Source: Spirosoma arboris (GTDB taxonomy: Bacteria > Bacteroidota > Bacteroidia > Cytophagales > Spirosomataceae). Taken from it: a DNA stretch of 64,000 nucleotides. Both the position numbers and the translations under genes were made by a program. Position 1 is the stretch's first letter; every line of letters begins with the position of its first letter. Under the pieces are notes generated by a model that saw only the letters and a list, made by a program, of their open reading frames with translations, was not told where the DNA came from and did no database searches. Below are positions 24,842 through 34,800 of the stretch, in pieces. The stretch lies in NCBI RefSeq assembly GCF_009754945.1, contig NZ_WPIN01000019.1, positions 1 to 64,000 on the forward strand. The letters are read 5' to 3'.

Positions 24842-26032
24842 CTACAAAGCCTGCGCCACGAATGAATTTCTTCTGGCCAGTTGGCTAAGTAGCCAGCTCA
24901 CACTTAGTGAGCCTAAAAATACAATAAGGAATTTGACTATAGCTGGTAACTCGACTGCTAACAGGGCAAATTGAAGCCATGTTACAAACGGGTAATGCAC
25001 AATGTAAATCCCGTAGGCATTTCCCGATAAACTCGCCCACCCTTCAGACGGTTGGATCATCTTCTGTCTAAAAAACGACAAACAGGCACCGATACTTGCC
25101 AGACAACTAGCCACAAAAGCTACATCATATAAAAAGAAACCCATCGTAGAGCTAAGTCTACCTTGCCTGACCCAATCTTCTCCAAGGCCTGAAATCAAGA
25201 CGACCGATAGGTAAGCAATTAAGCTTAACAAGACCCAGAATAACCAGTTTCTATTGAAAAAATTGTCGCCTTTGAACAGATATCCTTGCCAATCGGTACT
25301 CCCCAGGCAGCCCCCTAGTAAAAAGAAGAATAGGTAAAAGAGAAGTCGGTTGAGTTGAAAATCCAATGGTCCCCAATTCCCTATCCAGGTATATTGCCCT
25401 ACCCATAAGCTTAGAGGAATGAGCGAAATAGCGGTTAAACTGTAGATCACTCCACCAAAAAGAACAGGCTGTTTGCTCAATTTAGTCAGTTTGTTTCCTA
25501 CCAACTCAAAAAAGGAAGGGCTTAGTTTGACGATCAGCACAGCGACGCCATCAAATGCCAACAGGAGCCAAATAAACCAGGGTGGTCCTACAGGCCATTG
25601 CTGCTTACCGATATAATCCTCAATAAAGGCAATGGCATTGGTCGAATGCGTAGCCACGTAAAAGGAAGGTACATAAGCCAGCGGAATAACCAGCAATTCA
25701 GCAACCAGAAACGGAATACCCAGGCGCATGAATCGGTCAGTCAGGTAGCCTTTTGCGCCTTTTTTTCGCAGTCCTCGATAGGTAAATAGCCCACTGATTA
25801 AGAACATCAGGGGCATAAAGAATAAATCATTGAAGCCAATAAATCGATCCATTCCCACCCAACGACCATCATCTACAATAGGCGCAGTCGAATAAATGTA
25901 GTGGGCAGGATCAAAATAGGCGAAGGTTGGATAGGCCAGTGCAGCATGGTGAGCCACGACCAACAGGGTAACAAACGAACGCAAATAATCAAGCCAAACC
26001 GCCCGAGTGTTACCCGTTTCCATAAGCTTCAA
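24842..26032 (-). CDS. Acyltransferase 3 family membrane protein
   Basis: This 396-residue protein has about ten membrane helices and the N-terminal family pattern WLDYLRSFVTLLVVAHHAALA, with the histidine typical of acyltransferase 3 proteins. These enzymes transfer acetyl or other acyl groups to exported sugars and glucans, as OpgC and OafA do. The particular acceptor is not evident. The next gene, 26130-26339, is a small membrane protein on the same strand. Confidence 0.88.
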   Translation of the reverse strand: MKLMETGNTRAVWLDYLRSFVTLLVVAHHAALAYPTFAYFDPAHYIYSTAPIVDDGRWVGMDRFIGFNDLFFMPLMFLISGLFTYRGLRKKGAKGYLTDRFMRLGIPFLVAELLVIPLAYVPSFYVATHSTNAIAFIEDYIGKQQWPVGPPWFIWLLLAFDGVAVLIVKLSPSFFELVGNKLTKLSKQPVLFGGVIYSLTAISLIPLSLWVGQYTWIGNWGPLDFQLNRLLFYLFFFLLGGCLGSTDWQGYLFKGDNFFNRNWLFWVLLSLIAYLSVVLISGLGEDWVRQGRLSSTMGFFLYDVAFVASCLASIGACLSFFRQKMIQPSEGWASLSGNAYGIYIVHYPFVTWLQFALLAVELPAIVKFLIVFLGSLSVSWLLSQLARRNSFVAQAL

Positions 26033-26129
26033 CAGAAGGAGTTATCAGTAGAAGGATTAGAAAAAGAGCAATACGTTGCATGAATCGACAAGTCAATAAC
26101 CCCGTTTGTTCAGCTACGTTAGTCCATCA

Positions 26130-26339
26130 CTATGATTCGCGAACCAGATTGACGCCCGTGACCAGGAAAATCATGCCTACAATAAATGGAGCGGCTGCTT
26201 CTGCCTTCGATATACTCATCCCCAGTACGGGTTTTCCATCAGATAGAAAAGCGATTAACGCAAACAAAACGACAACTACACCCAGAATGGTGAGCGATGC
26301 GCCAAAGAAGCGCCGAAAATTAGTATTGTTATTATCCAT
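26130..26339 (-). CDS. Small two-span membrane protein
   Basis: This 69-residue protein has a first membrane helix at about 13-32 and a second at about 48-65, with a polar N-terminus. No family is recognised. It lies between the acyltransferase gene and inverted repeat B, and is read in the same direction as both neighbours. Its codon pattern and clean start suggest it is a real gene. Confidence 0.65.
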   Translation of the reverse strand: MDNNNTNFRRFFGASLTILGVVVVLFALIAFLSDGKPVLGMSISKAEAAAPFIVGMIFLVTGVNLVRES

Positions 26340-26354
26340 GAGGGAAATTGATAT

Positions 26355-26415
26355 ATGATGTATGCTATAGTATGTATGATTGCCTGGGGTTCATACATAT
26401 TATAGCATACATCAT
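26355..26415. repeat. Long inverted repeat B, 25-nt arms
   Basis: Arms at 26355-26379 and 26391-26415 match at 24 of 25 positions around an 11-nt loop. The arm holds two copies of an ATGTATG-like word. The second arm overlaps the stop codon of the CCA-adding enzyme gene at 26412-26414, so the hairpin starts right at its mRNA end. Confidence 0.85.
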
Positions 26416-27881
26416 ACTTTTTTAGTTAATCCGCGTTTGCGGCCTTCTTCAAGTAAAAATGGGTAAGCGGTATCGAACGAATTAGGGATAATTCCATCTA
26501 AAATTGCTTCTCGCAACACTGTTTTTAGGTCACCTACTTCTTTCGATGGGGTTAAACCAAATGTTTCCATAATCAACTCGCCTGTGATAACCGGCTGAAA
26601 ATTACGCAGTTTATCGCGTTCTTCAAGATCATGAAGCTTCTGCTCAACCCGGTCGAAATTACGCAGATGTTTCTGCACTCGCTCGTAATTTTTCGATGTG
26701 ATATCCGCCCGACAAAGCGCCATGAGCCCTTCTAAGTCATCGCCCGCATCGAACAGCAACCGGCGCAGAGCGGAGTCGGTGATTTGTTCTTTAGTGAGCG
26801 CAATGGGTCGTAGGTGCAGTCGCACGAGTTTTTGCACAAAACGCATGTGTTCGTTGAGCGGTAGCTTCATCGTCCGAAAAATACCCGGTACCCAACGGGC
26901 ACCCAGGTCTTCGTGCCCGTGAAATGTCCAGCCTACTTTAGGATCGAAGCGTTTGGTGGCTGGTTTAGCAATATCGTGCAGCAATGCCGCCCAGCGAAGC
27001 CAGAGTTCATTTTCCGGATCAATAATCTCATGCGTTGATTTGGCCCGATTAGCAACATTATCGAGCACTTGCAAAGTATGGTAAAAATTATCCTTGTGCC
27101 CCTTGCCCTCAATAGTTTCAACGCCTTTCAGGGCAATCAGTTCAGGGAAAATTCGCTCTAATAAGCCCGCGTGATAGAGCAGTTTAAACCCATAGGATGG
27201 CGTTGGCGACAGAATGATTTTGTTTAATTCGTCGGTTACACGCTCCCGAGAAACGATAGTAATCCGATCGCTCATCCGAATAATCGCGTCGAACGTATCC
27301 GGTTCAATGTCGAAACTCAACTGCGAAGCAAACCGAATGGCACGCATCATGCGCAGCGGATCATCGGAGAAGGTAATATCGGGATTGAGTGGCGTCCGGA
27401 TTAGTTTACGCTTAATGTCTTTCAACCCATCAAACGGATCAAGCAATTCACCGAAATCCGCAACCGACCCGCCCTGACGGGACAGGCTGATACCCATGGC
27501 GTTAATTGTAAAATCCCGTCGATTCTGATCGTCTTCTAGCGTACCATCTTCCACAATTGGTTTGCGCGATTCACTTCGATACGACTCTTTTCGCGCGCCT
27601 ACAAATTCAACTTCCCACGCATCTTCATCCTGCCCGGTTTTGAGCATTGCGGTACCAAAATTCGGAAATACCGACACGTTTGTTCGTAATGCTTTTCCTA
27701 CGGCTTCGGCTAGTTCAATACCACTCCCGATGCACACGATGTCAATATCTTTCGATGGACGACCCAGAACCAGGTCCCGCACGAAGCCCCCAATGACATA
27801 GGCACGTAGACCAAGCGCATCAGCTTCGCGGGCAATGGTGTCAAAAACTGGGTTTTTATGTAAGGTTTCGCTAAAATTCAT
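26412..27881 (-). CDS. CCA-adding tRNA nucleotidyltransferase with HD domain
   Basis: The 489-residue product has the class II nucleotidyltransferase head (YVIGGFVRDLVLGRPSKDIDIV, with the catalytic DxD), the poly(A)-polymerase-type neck (FSDDPLRMMRAIRFA) and an HD domain (LLHDIAKPATK) in the second half. It adds or repairs the CCA tail on tRNAs; that fits the tRNA-Ala gene in this window, which does not encode CCA. The start overlaps the stop of the upstream YrdC-like gene in an ATGA. Metal-dependent phosphohydrolase activity of the HD domain is likely. Confidence 0.93.
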   Translation of the reverse strand: MNFSETLHKNPVFDTIAREADALGLRAYVIGGFVRDLVLGRPSKDIDIVCIGSGIELAEAVGKALRTNVSVFPNFGTAMLKTGQDEDAWEVEFVGARKESYRSESRKPIVEDGTLEDDQNRRDFTINAMGISLSRQGGSVADFGELLDPFDGLKDIKRKLIRTPLNPDITFSDDPLRMMRAIRFASQLSFDIEPDTFDAIIRMSDRITIVSRERVTDELNKIILSPTPSYGFKLLYHAGLLERIFPELIALKGVETIEGKGHKDNFYHTLQVLDNVANRAKSTHEIIDPENELWLRWAALLHDIAKPATKRFDPKVGWTFHGHEDLGARWVPGIFRTMKLPLNEHMRFVQKLVRLHLRPIALTKEQITDSALRRLLFDAGDDLEGLMALCRADITSKNYERVQKHLRNFDRVEQKLHDLEERDKLRNFQPVITGELIMETFGLTPSKEVGDLKTVLREAILDGIIPNSFDTAYPFLLEEGRKRGLTKKV

Positions 27882-28447
27882 TTTCTAATAAAACTAACCT
27901 CTCCATTTACTTTCAACCGCATGATGCGCGGCCGTTTAGGCATTCCGGGGAGGGTTCCGAATCGTATTGTAGCAAGCGCTTCGGCAGCGGGTGGTAGCAG
28001 TAGTGATTCAAATGGAATGGTGAGTAGACCACGACCAAAGCTACCAATCAGGCGTTGTACATCGGCGCTCAACACGCGCCGAACGGCTATTTGTTCTTTT
28101 GCCTGGACACCCTCGCTCGCTACGGTCGATTCTGCCAAAGTCTGCCAGAATACAGTCGACAGGTTTTTGCCTTGATCGTAAACAACCGTTAGCGGGTTTT
28201 CGGCAAACTCGACCAGGTCATAAGCTACGTCGGGCACTTTAGTGACATAGAGCCCTAGTTGATCGCTATTGTGAATAAGCACCGTTGGTTCTAGCTCCTT
28301 AGGCATTGTGCCTAGTAACGTCAATAATTGACCAACGGCTGCATCATTGACAGGATCGGCTGCAACCGACCAACCCGTTTCGTCGGCAATGGCGATCAAT
28401 TGTCCCTGTCGCAGTTGGTAAGCGATATCGCGAATAGATAGAGTCAT
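27878..28447 (-). CDS. YrdC/Sua5-like protein, divergent
   Basis: This 189-residue protein resembles the threonylcarbamoyl-AMP synthase fold: GQLIAIADETGWSVAADP fits the N-terminal substrate-binding region, and EPTVLIHNSDQL the following strand. The usual KxR block near that place is not visible (it reads MPKELEPTVL), so catalysis of t6A synthesis is uncertain. It may be the phylum's diverged paralogue, with the true enzyme elsewhere. The gene is coupled to the CCA-adding enzyme gene by a 4-nt overlap, which supports a tRNA-related job. Confidence 0.7.
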   Translation of the reverse strand: MTLSIRDIAYQLRQGQLIAIADETGWSVAADPVNDAAVGQLLTLLGTMPKELEPTVLIHNSDQLGLYVTKVPDVAYDLVEFAENPLTVVYDQGKNLSTVFWQTLAESTVASEGVQAKEQIAVRRVLSADVQRLIGSFGRGLLTIPFESLLLPPAAEALATIRFGTLPGMPKRPRIMRLKVNGEVSFIRK

Positions 28448-28618
28448 AAACTAACTAAACCGCAAAAATACGGCAAGTTTGGCGAAAGACGACAGGTATC
28501 GTAAAGATGACCCGAAACGAGCCCGGCGAACAAAACAGGGAATGGAATGTTGAGTCTCTGTTTAATTGACCTCTCTAAGTAAATTCACTTATTTCAATTT
28601 GTACTCGATACCAATTCT

Positions 28619-29731
28619 ATGCTTGCTGAATCGCGCCCGCATTACCACCAATTTTCTCATACTCTCCTCGCTCTGGCTATTCTGACAGCCGCCATTTATT
28701 TAGGGCAGGATATTCTGGTGCCGCTCGCGATGGCAGGGCTGATTGCCGTTTTACTTCGACCTATCGAAAACCGCCTAACCCGTTGGGGCATCCACAAAGT
28801 CATTGCCATTAGTCTGGCTCTCTTACTAGCCATCGTTGTGGTATCAGGCGTAACAATCCTCATATCGATGCAGCTATCAGACTTTGCGGATGATCTGCCA
28901 AAGATTCGCCAGAACCTGAATGATTTTTTCCGCGACGCAAAGCGATGGGTTCGGCGCGAGTATAATGTCAGCTATCGGCAGCAGGATAAGTATCTGCAAA
29001 AAGCGCAGGCCCAAACACTCGATAGCTTGCAAAGCAGTGATACGCTTGGCTTTATTACTGGTCCACTGGGCACCCTGACCCTGATTCCTATTTACGTCTT
29101 TCTATTGTTGTATTATCGGTCTATGCTGCTCCATTTTGTTATCGTACTTTTCCCGGAGAAGCATACTGAGCGCGTGCGTGAAGTGCTGGGCGAAGTTAAA
29201 TCCGTGATTCAGAGTTATATGGTCGGGCTCCTCATTGAAACCTCCTGCGTAGCAGCACTTAACTCAATTGGCTTACTGATACTAAATGTCCAATACGCTA
29301 TTTTACTGGGCATTATGGCCGCCATTCTAAATCTCATTCCCTACATTGGCGGTCTGGTCGCTACATTACTAACCGTGCTCGTCACCTTCAGTAACAATCC
29401 GGAAGTATCGGTCATTTTAGGCGTTGTCGGCATTTTTCTACTTGTACAGTTCATCGACAACAACGTATTCGTTCCGCTCATTGTGGCATCTAAAGTTCGG
29501 GTAAATGCCCTTGTCTCCATCGTTGGTGTACTAATTGGCGGTGCTTTAGCGGGTGTATCCGGCATGTTTCTATCTATCCCCGCCATTGCTATTATGAAAG
29601 TAATTTTTGATCGGGTAGACAGTTTACGTCCCTGGGGCATTCTGCTCGGCGACCAAACTCCGGAAGATAGCGGCAGCAATCTATTTCGATTACCCAGACG
29701 CAAGCGGAAGCCGAAAGTGATTGAAGAATGA
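28619..29731 (+). CDS. AI-2E family transporter (PerM-like)
   Basis: This 370-residue protein has seven to eight membrane helices with the family layout: two short N-terminal hairpins, a long soluble region (about 80-140), and a C-terminal set with the conserved LNLIPYIGG and FIDNNVFVPLIV motifs. Members export autoinducer-2, polyamine-like solutes or ions; the substrate cannot be told from sequence. It stands alone with a divergent YrdC-like gene upstream and a long inverted repeat downstream. Confidence 0.88.
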   Translation: MLAESRPHYHQFSHTLLALAILTAAIYLGQDILVPLAMAGLIAVLLRPIENRLTRWGIHKVIAISLALLLAIVVVSGVTILISMQLSDFADDLPKIRQNLNDFFRDAKRWVRREYNVSYRQQDKYLQKAQAQTLDSLQSSDTLGFITGPLGTLTLIPIYVFLLLYYRSMLLHFVIVLFPEKHTERVREVLGEVKSVIQSYMVGLLIETSCVAALNSIGLLILNVQYAILLGIMAAILNLIPYIGGLVATLLTVLVTFSNNPEVSVILGVVGIFLLVQFIDNNVFVPLIVASKVRVNALVSIVGVLIGGALAGVSGMFLSIPAIAIMKVIFDRVDSLRPWGILLGDQTPEDSGSNLFRLPRRKRKPKVIEE

Positions 29732-29737
29732 AATATT

Positions 29738-29833
29738 GTTTCAAGTTTAAGGTTCCAGGTTTCAAGTTGGCTGACGCATAATTAGTTGCATTCGCGTCAG
29801 CCAACTTGAGACCTGGAACCTTAAACTTGAAAC
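29738..29833. repeat. Long inverted repeat C, 40-nt arms
   Basis: Arms at 29738-29777 and 29794-29833 match at 39 of 40 positions around a 16-nt loop. Each arm contains two copies of GTTTCAAGTT. It lies between two convergent genes and begins 7 nt after one stop and ends 5 nt before the other. This is the longest such structure in the window. Confidence 0.9.
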
Positions 29834-29837
29834 CTCT

Positions 29838-30845
29838 TTAACTATAAAGCTTCTTAATCACTTCCTGCTGGGTTCGCATAAAATGTTGCCGCTCGGCGGG
29901 TTGGCCTAATAAGGTATCAGGTGGATAGATACGGTGTTTAGCATAGCTTTCTGCGTATAGCTCGAACCGTTGGCGAGCCAGCAGATTGCCCATAGCCGGT
30001 CTTTGCCGGAACTCCCGTAGGGCAGCCAGATCAATATCGGCATTGGCAACAATGCTTTCGCCATAAGCAGCTTCAGCGAGTACGATCCCTTTCGGATCAA
30101 TGATTTTAGAGCCGCCATCGGTCGTTCCTCCCGGAATCAGGCTACCCGACAATCCACCCGAGTTGGCCGACACGACATAGGCCATATTCTCCGTGGCCCT
30201 GGCTAGTTTTGCTACGTTTTTCTGAGTCATCAGCGGACTACCAGCCTCCGACGTTGAGTGAATTAATACCTCTGCGCCACGCATGGACAAGCAACGGGCA
30301 ACTTCGGGATAAAGGATTTCCTCTGACGCAATACAGGCCAGATTACCAATGTTAGTTTTAATTACCGGAAATAGAGAATCATAGCCGTAAGCGTCTAAAT
30401 ACAATTCCCAAACATCGTGGGGTGTAGGAATGAACATAGCATTCAGGCGTCGATAGCGTAGCAGCACGTCACCGTTTGGCCCCATGATAAAGCTGGTCTG
30501 GAAGTAAAGTTCCGGGAAGAAAGGGTCCTGCTCATACACATTACCCGAGAAATAAATCTGTTGCCGTTGCACCATAGCACTAATGGCTTCATAAATAGGG
30601 CCATCAATCTCCAAAGCCGCCTTTTCTCGCCATTGCTCTACTGTCTCGTTAACGGGTGGCCCGGTCAGGAAATGTTCGGGTGCCACAATGAGTAAGGTCT
30701 CACGCCCAAGCAGGCCAACCGATGCGGCAATCTGTTGTTCAATACGCTCAATTGTTCTGAGCATTACGGCTTCGGCTTCATCGCGAGTTGGATACGCATT
30801 AACGGTTTGGCAGGTTAACTGGAGGGCCAGGGCTTTGTAAGACAT
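29838..30845 (-). CDS. Carbon-nitrogen hydrolase (nitrilase family)
   Basis: This 335-residue protein matches the amidase branch of the nitrilase superfamily. The catalytic glutamate lies in VAPEHFLTGPP and the cysteine in NLACIASEEILYPE. The place of the catalytic lysine reads RYRRLNAMFIP, where aliphatic amidases have KYRK, so the lysine appears replaced by arginine. Activity is therefore uncertain. It probably hydrolyses amides or nitriles, with an unknown substrate. It is transcribed toward the AI-2E gene and is separated from it by repeat C. Confidence 0.82.
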   Translation of the reverse strand: MSYKALALQLTCQTVNAYPTRDEAEAVMLRTIERIEQQIAASVGLLGRETLLIVAPEHFLTGPPVNETVEQWREKAALEIDGPIYEAISAMVQRQQIYFSGNVYEQDPFFPELYFQTSFIMGPNGDVLLRYRRLNAMFIPTPHDVWELYLDAYGYDSLFPVIKTNIGNLACIASEEILYPEVARCLSMRGAEVLIHSTSEAGSPLMTQKNVAKLARATENMAYVVSANSGGLSGSLIPGGTTDGGSKIIDPKGIVLAEAAYGESIVANADIDLAALREFRQRPAMGNLLARQRFELYAESYAKHRIYPPDTLLGQPAERQHFMRTQQEVIKKLYS

Positions 30846-31066
30846 AGGTTAAGTTACTTCAGGTGATTAGTCGTTGGGTTGGCAAAATAAGGTGTTTCCG
30901 CGAAAAAATCGCCAACAGCGCGTTTTAGGGCAATTTTAGGTTCGTTTTACCCCCTTACAGGATCAGCATTTGGGCATATCAGGAACAATTTATCAGTCTG
31001 GATGATTAACTGATTGTCGGTCTATAAATCCATGCCTGGCACTAATCACTACACGAACAAAACCAC

Positions 31067-31786
31067 ATGACTGTTGACGTACTAGCCATTGCGGCCCATC
31101 CTGATGATATTGAAATGACCTGTGCCGGTACCGTTCTCTCGCTGGTTGCTCAAGGCAAAACGGTGGCGGGTGTAGACCTGACCCGTGGCGAATTGGGAAC
31201 ACGGGGAACACCCGAAATCCGGGCTCAGGAAGCTGCCGAAGGGTCCCGAATTATGAAATTATCAGCCCGAGAAAATATGGGTTTCCGGGATGGTTTCTTT
31301 CGAAATGATGAAGAACATCAGTTGGCTCTGATTCCTATCATTCGGCACTACCGACCAACAATTATACTCACGAACACCCCCGATGACCGCCATCCCGATC
31401 ACGGTCGTGCAGCAGAACTGGTGAATGATGCCTGCTTTTATGCCGGTTTACGGCAAATTAAAACGGTTGGCAAAGATGGCCAGCCACAGGAAGCTCATCG
31501 GCCTATCTATGTCTATAATTTCATTCAGGATCGCTGGCTAAAACCCGATTTTATCGTGGATATAACGCCCTACTGGGAGCAAAAATTGGCCGCGATCAAA
31601 GCCTATAAAAGTCAGTTTTTCAACCCCGACAGTCCTGAGCCACAAAGTTACATTTCGGGCGAACCGTTCATGAAGTTTCTGGAATCCCGCACCCGCGAGC
31701 ATGGCCACATGATTGGTGCCGAATTTGGCGAAGGGTTCATCAGCAGACGTATGCTGGGCGTTAAAGACTTGACTGCGTTGGTGTAA
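31067..31786 (+). CDS. bshB1: Bacillithiol biosynthesis deacetylase BshB1
   Basis: This 239-residue protein has the zinc-binding PIG-L/LmbE signature at the start (AIAAHPDDIEMTCAG) with the second metal block RHPDHGRAAELV. It also has the BshB1 features GELGTRGTPEIR and MGFRDGFF. It removes acetyl from GlcNAc-malate in bacillithiol synthesis, the low-molecular-weight thiol of this phylum. The gene stands alone, so regulation is not evident. Confidence 0.93.
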   Translation: MTVDVLAIAAHPDDIEMTCAGTVLSLVAQGKTVAGVDLTRGELGTRGTPEIRAQEAAEGSRIMKLSARENMGFRDGFFRNDEEHQLALIPIIRHYRPTIILTNTPDDRHPDHGRAAELVNDACFYAGLRQIKTVGKDGQPQEAHRPIYVYNFIQDRWLKPDFIVDITPYWEQKLAAIKAYKSQFFNPDSPEPQSYISGEPFMKFLESRTREHGHMIGAEFGEGFISRRMLGVKDLTALV

Positions 31787-31854
31787 AAGCTTCAATACAT
31801 TTTTGCGGGTTGGTTTGTTACTATGCTCAGCGTAGTATTTACTACATCGGAGCG

Positions 31855-34800
31855 TTATCCGTTCTCTGACCGGACACTGATAAACGGCAGTTGAATCACC
31901 ACCTTTGTTCCGGTGGCTTGTTGTTGATCGTCATGTTTGTCGATGATGGTTACGCCAGCGGCCTGACCGCTACGCTGCCCAATTAGCTGAAGCCGATCTT
32001 CGGTCACGCGCAAGCCCACACTTTGGTGCGTAGATGACTGTTTTTTAAGCGACTGTGTCCACGCACGGCCTACACCGTCATCGTCGACAGTGCAGTCTAA
32101 ATGATCGGACTGGCGTTCGATGAGTAGCTGAATGTGGCCTTTGGTCTGTTTATGCGCTAACCCATGCAGGATAGCATTTTCGATATACGGCTGAATAATC
32201 ATGGGTGGGATAGCCGTTTTCTCGAGCGATAGCGACGGGTCAGCAGTTACTGAAAAATCGAACTTGTGGTCAAAGCGTAGCTGCTCCAGTTCCAGGTAGA
32301 GTGTCAGTTGTTCCAGTTCACTGGCCAGGCTTACCCATTCCTGGCGCGAATTATCCAGAATAAGTCGCATCAGCCGAGCAAACTTAACGAGGTATTTATC
32401 GGCATTATCGCTGTCGTTTTGCAGGATAAACAGCCGAATAGCATTCAGTGAGTTATACAGAAAATGCGGATTCATTTGCGAACGCAACGCTTTCATCTCC
32501 GACGCTGCAATACGCTCGCGGAGTTCGCTTTTTTCGCGCTGCTCCCTGGTCCGCTGTTGCTCTCGCCAACGCACAACAAAGCCCGTTAGTGTTAGCAATG
32601 TAATTAGCGCGATTACGCGAAACCACGCTGTCTTCCAGAAAGGAGCTAGGATAGTGATGGGTAAACGATAGCCTGCCCGGTTCCAGACGCCATCGTTGTT
32701 GGCCGCTATGACGTGCAGAACATAGTCGCCGGGAGGAACGTTTGTATAACTGGCAAACGAGCGATTACCCTCCTGATTCCAATCCTCATCGAAGTTTTCG
32801 AGCTTATAGGCATACTGGTTATCGGCAGGATTGTCGAAACTCAGGGCCGCCATCTCGAACGTAAACATATTCTGGTTCGACTGAAGCTCTAAGCCAGATG
32901 GAGTCACCGACGGGTTTTGCACCATTTCCTGTCCATTTGCCCGAAGTGAAATTAAGTAAACGGGTGGCACGAACCGGTTTTGTCGAATCGCATTCGGCTG
33001 CATATATACCAGGCTGTGCGTACCTCCGAAGTAAATTCGCCCAGTTGAATCCTGAATAGCGGAACCTGATTCAAACTCCGATGGAGCCGTACCATCCGTT
33101 TCGTTAAAGGGCTTAATCTGGAATCGACGCACATCCATGCTGGCCAGTCCATGGCTGGTGCTCAGCCATAGTGTATCGCCCACCAGTATAAGTGCCGAAA
33201 TATCATCAAAAGGCAATCCCTGTCGGGTAGTAAATACCTGAGATTTCCCCGTCTTCTGGTTCAGGCAGGCCAGACCGTTATCTGTCCCGAGCCACATTCG
33301 TCCAAATCGATCTTCGGCAAAAGCAGTCACGCCCTCGTCAGGTAAACTCTGTGGATCGTCGCTATGTGTATAGGTAGCCAGTAAACGTAAATCCGGACTG
33401 ATTTTATAGACAGGCCCCAGTCCTCCAACCCATAAATTCTGGTGCCGATCAAAGAATAAGGTATTGTAATTTTTCCCCGGTAATTTCTCAATCCGTGGGT
33501 CGTTGAACTGGTGGCTAAATCGGCCCGTTTTAGGATCGTAGATTGTCAGTTTCTCATTTGTGCCAATAAACAGCCGGCCATCCGGCGCTTCGGCAAGCCC
33601 AAATACCTGGTTGCCTGCAATATTTTTATCCAGGTTCGCAATAGACCCATTTACTGATTTAACCGGGGGAGTGAGGCTTAGTATATGTTCTACTTGCCCG
33701 GTAGCGGGATGCAAGCGATCTAACCCTATACTGGTACCAACCCACACTTGCCCACGTTGATCGGCCAATATAGAATAAACATAGTTGTTGATTAAGCTAT
33801 TGGCATTTTTCGGATCATGATGATATTGCCGATATACTTTAGACTTGAGATTGATCTGGACTATACCATCTCGAGTAGCAACCCATAACGAGTTAGTTGT
33901 TCGGTCTACGGATAAAGCGGCTGCGTCGAAACCAAGGGTATTAATGGGTTTGTACCCTACTTCATCGAAAAGAGAATGAAATTTGTCTACGGTTGGATTA
34001 AACCAGCACACACCTGCATCGTTCGTCAGTACCCAAATTACCCCCGACCGATCTTCCTTAAGCGCGCTAATTGAATTAGAAATCAGGCTTCGCGCATTGT
34101 TTTCATTGTTAAGATAGCGTAAGAATTGATTGGTCTGCGCATCGTAGTGATGAAGACCTGCCCCGCTAACGCCAACCCATAAATCGCCAGTGTGAGTGAA
34201 CAATATTGCCGAAACGGGTTGGTCGATTCCTAATCGGGCAATTATCCGAAATACCCCTGTCTCCGGAGTAAGACCAGTAAGGTAACCCTGATTGGTTCCT
34301 ACCAGAATCTCGCCCGTTTGTGGGTTACGAGCCAGCGACGTTATATGATCGTCGGGTAAAGAGGTAGCTGTTGCCGCTTCGTGTTGAAAATAGCGCACCC
34401 GTTTCGTAGACAAATCATACGCATATAGCCCTATCTGAGTACCAATCCAAAGTGTCTGCCCATTAAGCAGCATTCGACGAATGTTCTTCGCATCCGTATC
34501 CGGGCCGTATGGGAGAGTTAGTAATGATGCCTCACCAGTAACCGGGTTCAGGTGTATGACTCCCTCTTTAGTACCCAGCCACAGTCGTCCATCCTGGCTT
34601 TCGGTTATGGCACGAATAAAATTACAACCTGCCCCCAAATGCGTAAACGAGTACCGCTGGAACGATTGAGTTGCTGGTTCAAATCGATTTAGACCTTCCT
34701 GTGTACCTACCCATAAGGTTCCATCGCGGGCAGTAAAAACATAGCGGGCAATTCGGTGTGACAACGACCGGGGGTTGTCTGGCTGATAAGTAAGATTCAA

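Noticed and set aside
29738..29833. Insertion-sequence remnant
   Set aside because: No transposase fragment or target duplication is near, and the structure fits the same design as five other hairpins.
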